DNA of 64,000 nt, taken from the NCBI GenBank assembly GCA_964591455.1, contig CAZQDZ010000026.1, positions 1-64,000 on the forward strand, given 5' to 3'. The notes under the pieces were generated by a model that did no database searches, was not told the origin of the DNA, and saw only the letters and a list, made by a program, of their open reading frames with translations. Each line of letters begins with the position of its first letter. The stretch's first letter is position 1. Of this stretch, positions 61,372 through 64,000 are shown in pieces. Source of the stretch: RFSX01 sp964591455 (GTDB lineage: Bacteria; Bacteroidota; Bacteroidia; Chitinophagales; Saprospiraceae). A program made the position numbers and the translations under genes.

Positions 61372-61407
61372 AGTAGGTATCCTTAATTGGTTACCTACTT
61401 TTTTTTG
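61372..61407 (+). terminator. Intrinsic terminator of the S8 protease gene
   Basis: AGTAGGTATCC pairs with GGTTACCTACT (one mismatch) around a 6-nt loop (61372-61399), followed by a run of nine T. Confidence 0.88.
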
Positions 61408-61558
61408 CGCCTTTCTCATATACTTCTGACTCAAATATCATGCATTGAACTACTTGCCAAACCCAATGAGAGGAGTTATTGCCCAGCGCTGAACAGAAGA
61501 TTGCACCGATGAACAATACGAAAAACAGGTTTGTTAGGATAAAAGCTAACCTTCAATT

Positions 61559-62242
61559 ATGAAAACCCTTCCACCTGGCCAAAAAGAAACAAATCTCTTC
61601 CCTCGTTTTGGACTGCCACAGTATGCAAATCGTTTTCCTAAAGAAGTAGATAAAATCAGGATTTTCATAGGTGGCGATTTAGAGGAGTTTGTTATAGACG
61701 AAGATTTGAGGTCACTCCCAAGAATGTCTCAAGTTTCAGACTTTCACTGTGTAACCACGTGGAGTAAATTAAATCTCAATTGGAGCGGCTACCGCTTCAG
61801 TGATTTTTATAAGACATTCATATTACCGAAAGTTTCAGATAAAATCACTTTTGTTGTTCTAAAGGCACAGGATGGATATAAAACAAGTTTGTCTTTAAAA
61901 GACTTGATGCAGCAAAATGTTATGTTGGCAGACAAACTTGATAATAAGCCTCTCTCCTTAGAGCATGGCGCACCGATTAGGATAGTTGCTCCCGACCATT
62001 ACGGCTACAAAAATCTAAAACACATAAAGTGTATAGAGTTTTATGTTGAAAGACAAGAAGTAAAACAAGGATATCTCAGCTTTATGGATCATCCAAGAGC
62101 AAGAGTTGCTAAAGAAGAGAGGGCGAGCAAAGGATCTGGTATTCTATATAGGTGGCTGTACAAATTTGGCATTAATAGTACGATTAGAGATTTTGAAAAG
62201 GCCACTGCCGAGTACAGAGCGAAATTGCAAGCCAAAGAATGA
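61559..62242 (+). CDS. Molybdopterin-dependent oxidoreductase, sulfite oxidase fold
   Basis: The 227-residue protein matches the Moco-binding domain of the sulfite oxidase/MsrP superfamily. Cys64 in SDFHCVTTWSKL is the expected molybdenum ligand, followed by WSGYRFSDF, LKAQDGYKTSLSLKDLM and HGAPIRIVAPDHYGYKNLKHIK. No signal peptide is visible, so it may be cytosolic, unlike periplasmic MsrP. The substrate is unknown. No molybdenum cofactor synthesis gene is in the window. The C-terminal tail (about 175-227) is basic and helical. A bidirectional terminator follows. Confidence 0.88.
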   Translation: MKTLPPGQKETNLFPRFGLPQYANRFPKEVDKIRIFIGGDLEEFVIDEDLRSLPRMSQVSDFHCVTTWSKLNLNWSGYRFSDFYKTFILPKVSDKITFVVLKAQDGYKTSLSLKDLMQQNVMLADKLDNKPLSLEHGAPIRIVAPDHYGYKNLKHIKCIEFYVERQEVKQGYLSFMDHPRARVAKEERASKGSGILYRWLYKFGINSTIRDFEKATAEYRAKLQAKE

Positions 62243-62274
62243 GGAACTACTGCAATTAACCCTTACAACTAACC

Positions 62275-62305
62275 AAAAAAGCCACCTCTTGAGGTGGCTT
62301 TTTTT
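62275..62305. terminator. Bidirectional terminator between the molybdoenzyme and typA
   Basis: GCCACCTC (62281-62288) mirrors GAGGTGGC (62291-62298), extended by A6 and T7 flanks. It lies between convergent genes. Confidence 0.9.
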
Positions 62306-62330
62306 ATTGTTATATCGTCAATCTCTCTAA

Positions 62331-64000
62331 TTAGATCTTTCTCATTCTCAGACTCTCTGGCGTTACTTCCAGATACTCATCCTCTTTGATATATTCCATC
62401 GCTTCTTCTAAGGAATGGACAATCTTAGGCGCCAACTTAGCAGCATCATCTGCACCTGCACTTCGCATATTCGTCAGCTTTTTCCCTTTTATAACATTGA
62501 CCTCTAGATCATTAGCTTTGGTGTTCTCTCCTATTACTAGCCCTTTATACACTTTATCTCCAGGCTCTATAAAAAACTTACCTCTGTCTTGTAACCTGTC
62601 TAGTGCAAATGCCAAAGCTTGCCCCTCTACGCCAGACACGATAGATCCTTTAATTCTTCCTGGGATATCCCCTTTATAGGGTTCGTAGCTTATAAATCTA
62701 TGGGTCATAATCGCCTGACCAGAAGTCGCCGTCAGCATATTATTTCTAAGACCAATGAGTCCCCTTGAGGGCACTTCAAATTCTAAATGCTGCAAATCAC
62801 CCTTAGGCTCCATGCTTTTTAGAATACCTTTACGCTGAGTGACCAGCTCTATCGCCTTTCCAGAAAAATTCTCTGGAACATCTATTACAAGCAATTCTAC
62901 AGGTTCACATCTCTTGCCGTCTATCTCTTTGAAAATCACAACAGGCTTACCGACTTGTAATTCATATCCCTCCCTTCTCATCGTCTCTATAAGCACGGAC
63001 AAATGGAGTACCCCACGGCCGTATACATTAAACTTATCCTCTGTATCAGTATCTTCTACTCTCAGCGCCAGATTCTTCTCTGTCTCCTTGTATAGTCTAT
63101 CTCTCAGGTGTCTGGAGGTAACAAATTTGCCTTCCTTGCCGAAGAAAGGAGAGTTATTAATCGTGAAGAGCATACTCATCGTCGGCTCATCTACCTTAAG
63201 ATGTGGCATCGCTTCTGGATTCTCCAAGTCTGTTAATGTGTCTCCTATATCGAAATCTTCGATACCGACTATCGCACATATATCACCACTTCTAGCCGTA
63301 TCCACTTTTTTCTTACCTAATCCTTCAAAGACAAAGAGCTCTTTAATCCGCACCTTCTTCTGCACACCATCACGTTTGCATAACATCAAGTCCTGACCAG
63401 CTTTCAGGTCCCCTCTGAATATCCTACCTATGGCTATTCGCCCTGTAAACTTGGAGAAGTCCAATGAGGTGATTTGCATCTGAGGGGTACCTTCTCTATA
63501 AGGTGCCTCAGGAATCTCATCTACCACTGCCTGTAAGAGTGGCACGATATCCTTGGTCTTCTTCTCCCAATCGTGACTCATCCAGCCAAACTTAGATGAC
63601 CCGAAGATGGTCACAAAATCCATCTGCTCCTCAGTCGCATTCAGGTTAAACATCAGGTCAAAGACATCACCCTGCACATCCTCTGGCTTACAATTCTCCT
63701 TATCTACCTTATTGACGACTACAATGGGCTTAAGGCCTAACTCTATGGCTTTACCCAGTACAAATCTTGTCTGAGGCATCGGTCCTTCGAAGGCATCAAC
63801 CAATAGCAATACACCATCAGCCATCTTGAGTACCCGCTCTACTTCACCACCAAAGTCTGCGTGACCAGGCGTATCTATAATGTTAATCTTAACACCATTG
63901 AAGTGGGCAGCCACATTCTTAGATACAATGGTGATGCCTCTTTCCCGTTCCTGATCGTTATTATCCAAGATAAGTTCGCCCTTATCTTCTCGATCGCCAA
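62331..64000 (-). CDS. typA: Ribosome-associated GTPase TypA/BipA, 5' end outside the window
   Basis: The frame stays open to the window edge (GDREDKGELILDNNDQERERGITI), so the start and P-loop are missing. The apparent TTG start inside is not real. Visible parts: DTPGHADFGGEVERVL (G3), NKVDKENC (G4), then domains II and III of translational GTPases. The TypA-specific C-terminal domain contains SRGLIGLRNNMLTATSGQAI near nt 62740 and ends with RMRKI. TypA binds ribosomes and aids 50S assembly and stress growth. The 556 visible residues fit a full length of about 600. Confidence 0.96.
   Translation of the reverse strand, partial: GDREDKGELILDNNDQERERGITIVSKNVAAHFNGVKINIIDTPGHADFGGEVERVLKMADGVLLLVDAFEGPMPQTRFVLGKAIELGLKPIVVVNKVDKENCKPEDVQGDVFDLMFNLNATEEQMDFVTIFGSSKFGWMSHDWEKKTKDIVPLLQAVVDEIPEAPYREGTPQMQITSLDFSKFTGRIAIGRIFRGDLKAGQDLMLCKRDGVQKKVRIKELFVFEGLGKKKVDTARSGDICAIVGIEDFDIGDTLTDLENPEAMPHLKVDEPTMSMLFTINNSPFFGKEGKFVTSRHLRDRLYKETEKNLALRVEDTDTEDKFNVYGRGVLHLSVLIETMRREGYELQVGKPVVIFKEIDGKRCEPVELLVIDVPENFSGKAIELVTQRKGILKSMEPKGDLQHLEFEVPSRGLIGLRNNMLTATSGQAIMTHRFISYEPYKGDIPGRIKGSIVSGVEGQALAFALDRLQDRGKFFIEPGDKVYKGLVIGENTKANDLEVNVIKGKKLTNMRSAGADDAAKLAPKIVHSLEEAMEYIKEDEYLEVTPESLRMRKI

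Overview
The window reads as a chromosomal segment of a marine-type Bacteroidota, most likely in or near the Saprospiria. Evidence: many exported proteins end in a type IX secretion (T9SS) type A sorting domain (a PNP motif followed by a beta-sandwich tail). The gliding/T9SS lipoprotein GldB is present, as are large Cys-rich calcium-repeat adhesins. Promoters match the Bacteroidota -7 element TAnnTTTG, and Shine-Dalgarno sequences are poor. The exact family is an inference. I found no rRNA, tRNA, CRISPR array, insertion sequence or phage gene.

Layout. 0-3 kb: 3' part of a T9SS adhesin. 3-6.6 kb: cyclophilin, exported MsrA and small membrane proteins including a HupE/UreJ-like one. 6.6-13 kb (minus strand): a DUF5916 outer-membrane protein and a three-gene T9SS protein/DUF1800/DUF1501 operon. 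13-25 kb: housekeeping genes (nadE, an SF1 helicase, gpmI, a TIGR02757 gene, and rimP-nusA-infB with a leader hairpin that looks like an attenuator). 25-32.4 kb: purine nucleoside phosphorylase, a C10 (streptopain-like) protease with four FnIII-like repeats, and a eukaryote-like IleRS2 with a swapped GIHH signature.

32.5-39 kb (plus strand) is the most unusual part. It holds two adjacent regulator-plus-membrane-protein modules. The first has a PadR regulator with two 17-bp inverted-repeat operators and two paralogous membrane proteins. The second has a GbsR/MarR-type regulator with a perfect 38-bp palindrome over its promoter. The same half-site arrangement (two heptamers 12 nt apart) recurs upstream of the next two membrane-protein genes, and a DCC-type, TIGR01777, DUF2071 and membrane methyltransferase gene string follows. 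One of these membrane proteins is interrupted at a CCCTTTT slippery heptamer directly before a stop codon.

39-49 kb: a GIN-domain protein, a 2-oxoglutarate/Fe(II)-type oxygenase, a 1745-residue FG-GAP/ASPIC/T9SS adhesin paralogous to the gene at the window start, gldB and selO. 49.7-57 kb: a possible mannoside-degrading group (GH2 beta-mannosidase, GH92 alpha-mannosidase, a cohesin-like T9SS protein, an AhpD-like protein) without a SusC/SusD pair. 57-64 kb: a T9SS subtilase, a sulfite-oxidase-fold molybdoprotein and the 3' part of typA.

Several start codons were chosen against longer TTG-initiated frames because signal peptides, family alignments or promoter positions favour an internal ATG.
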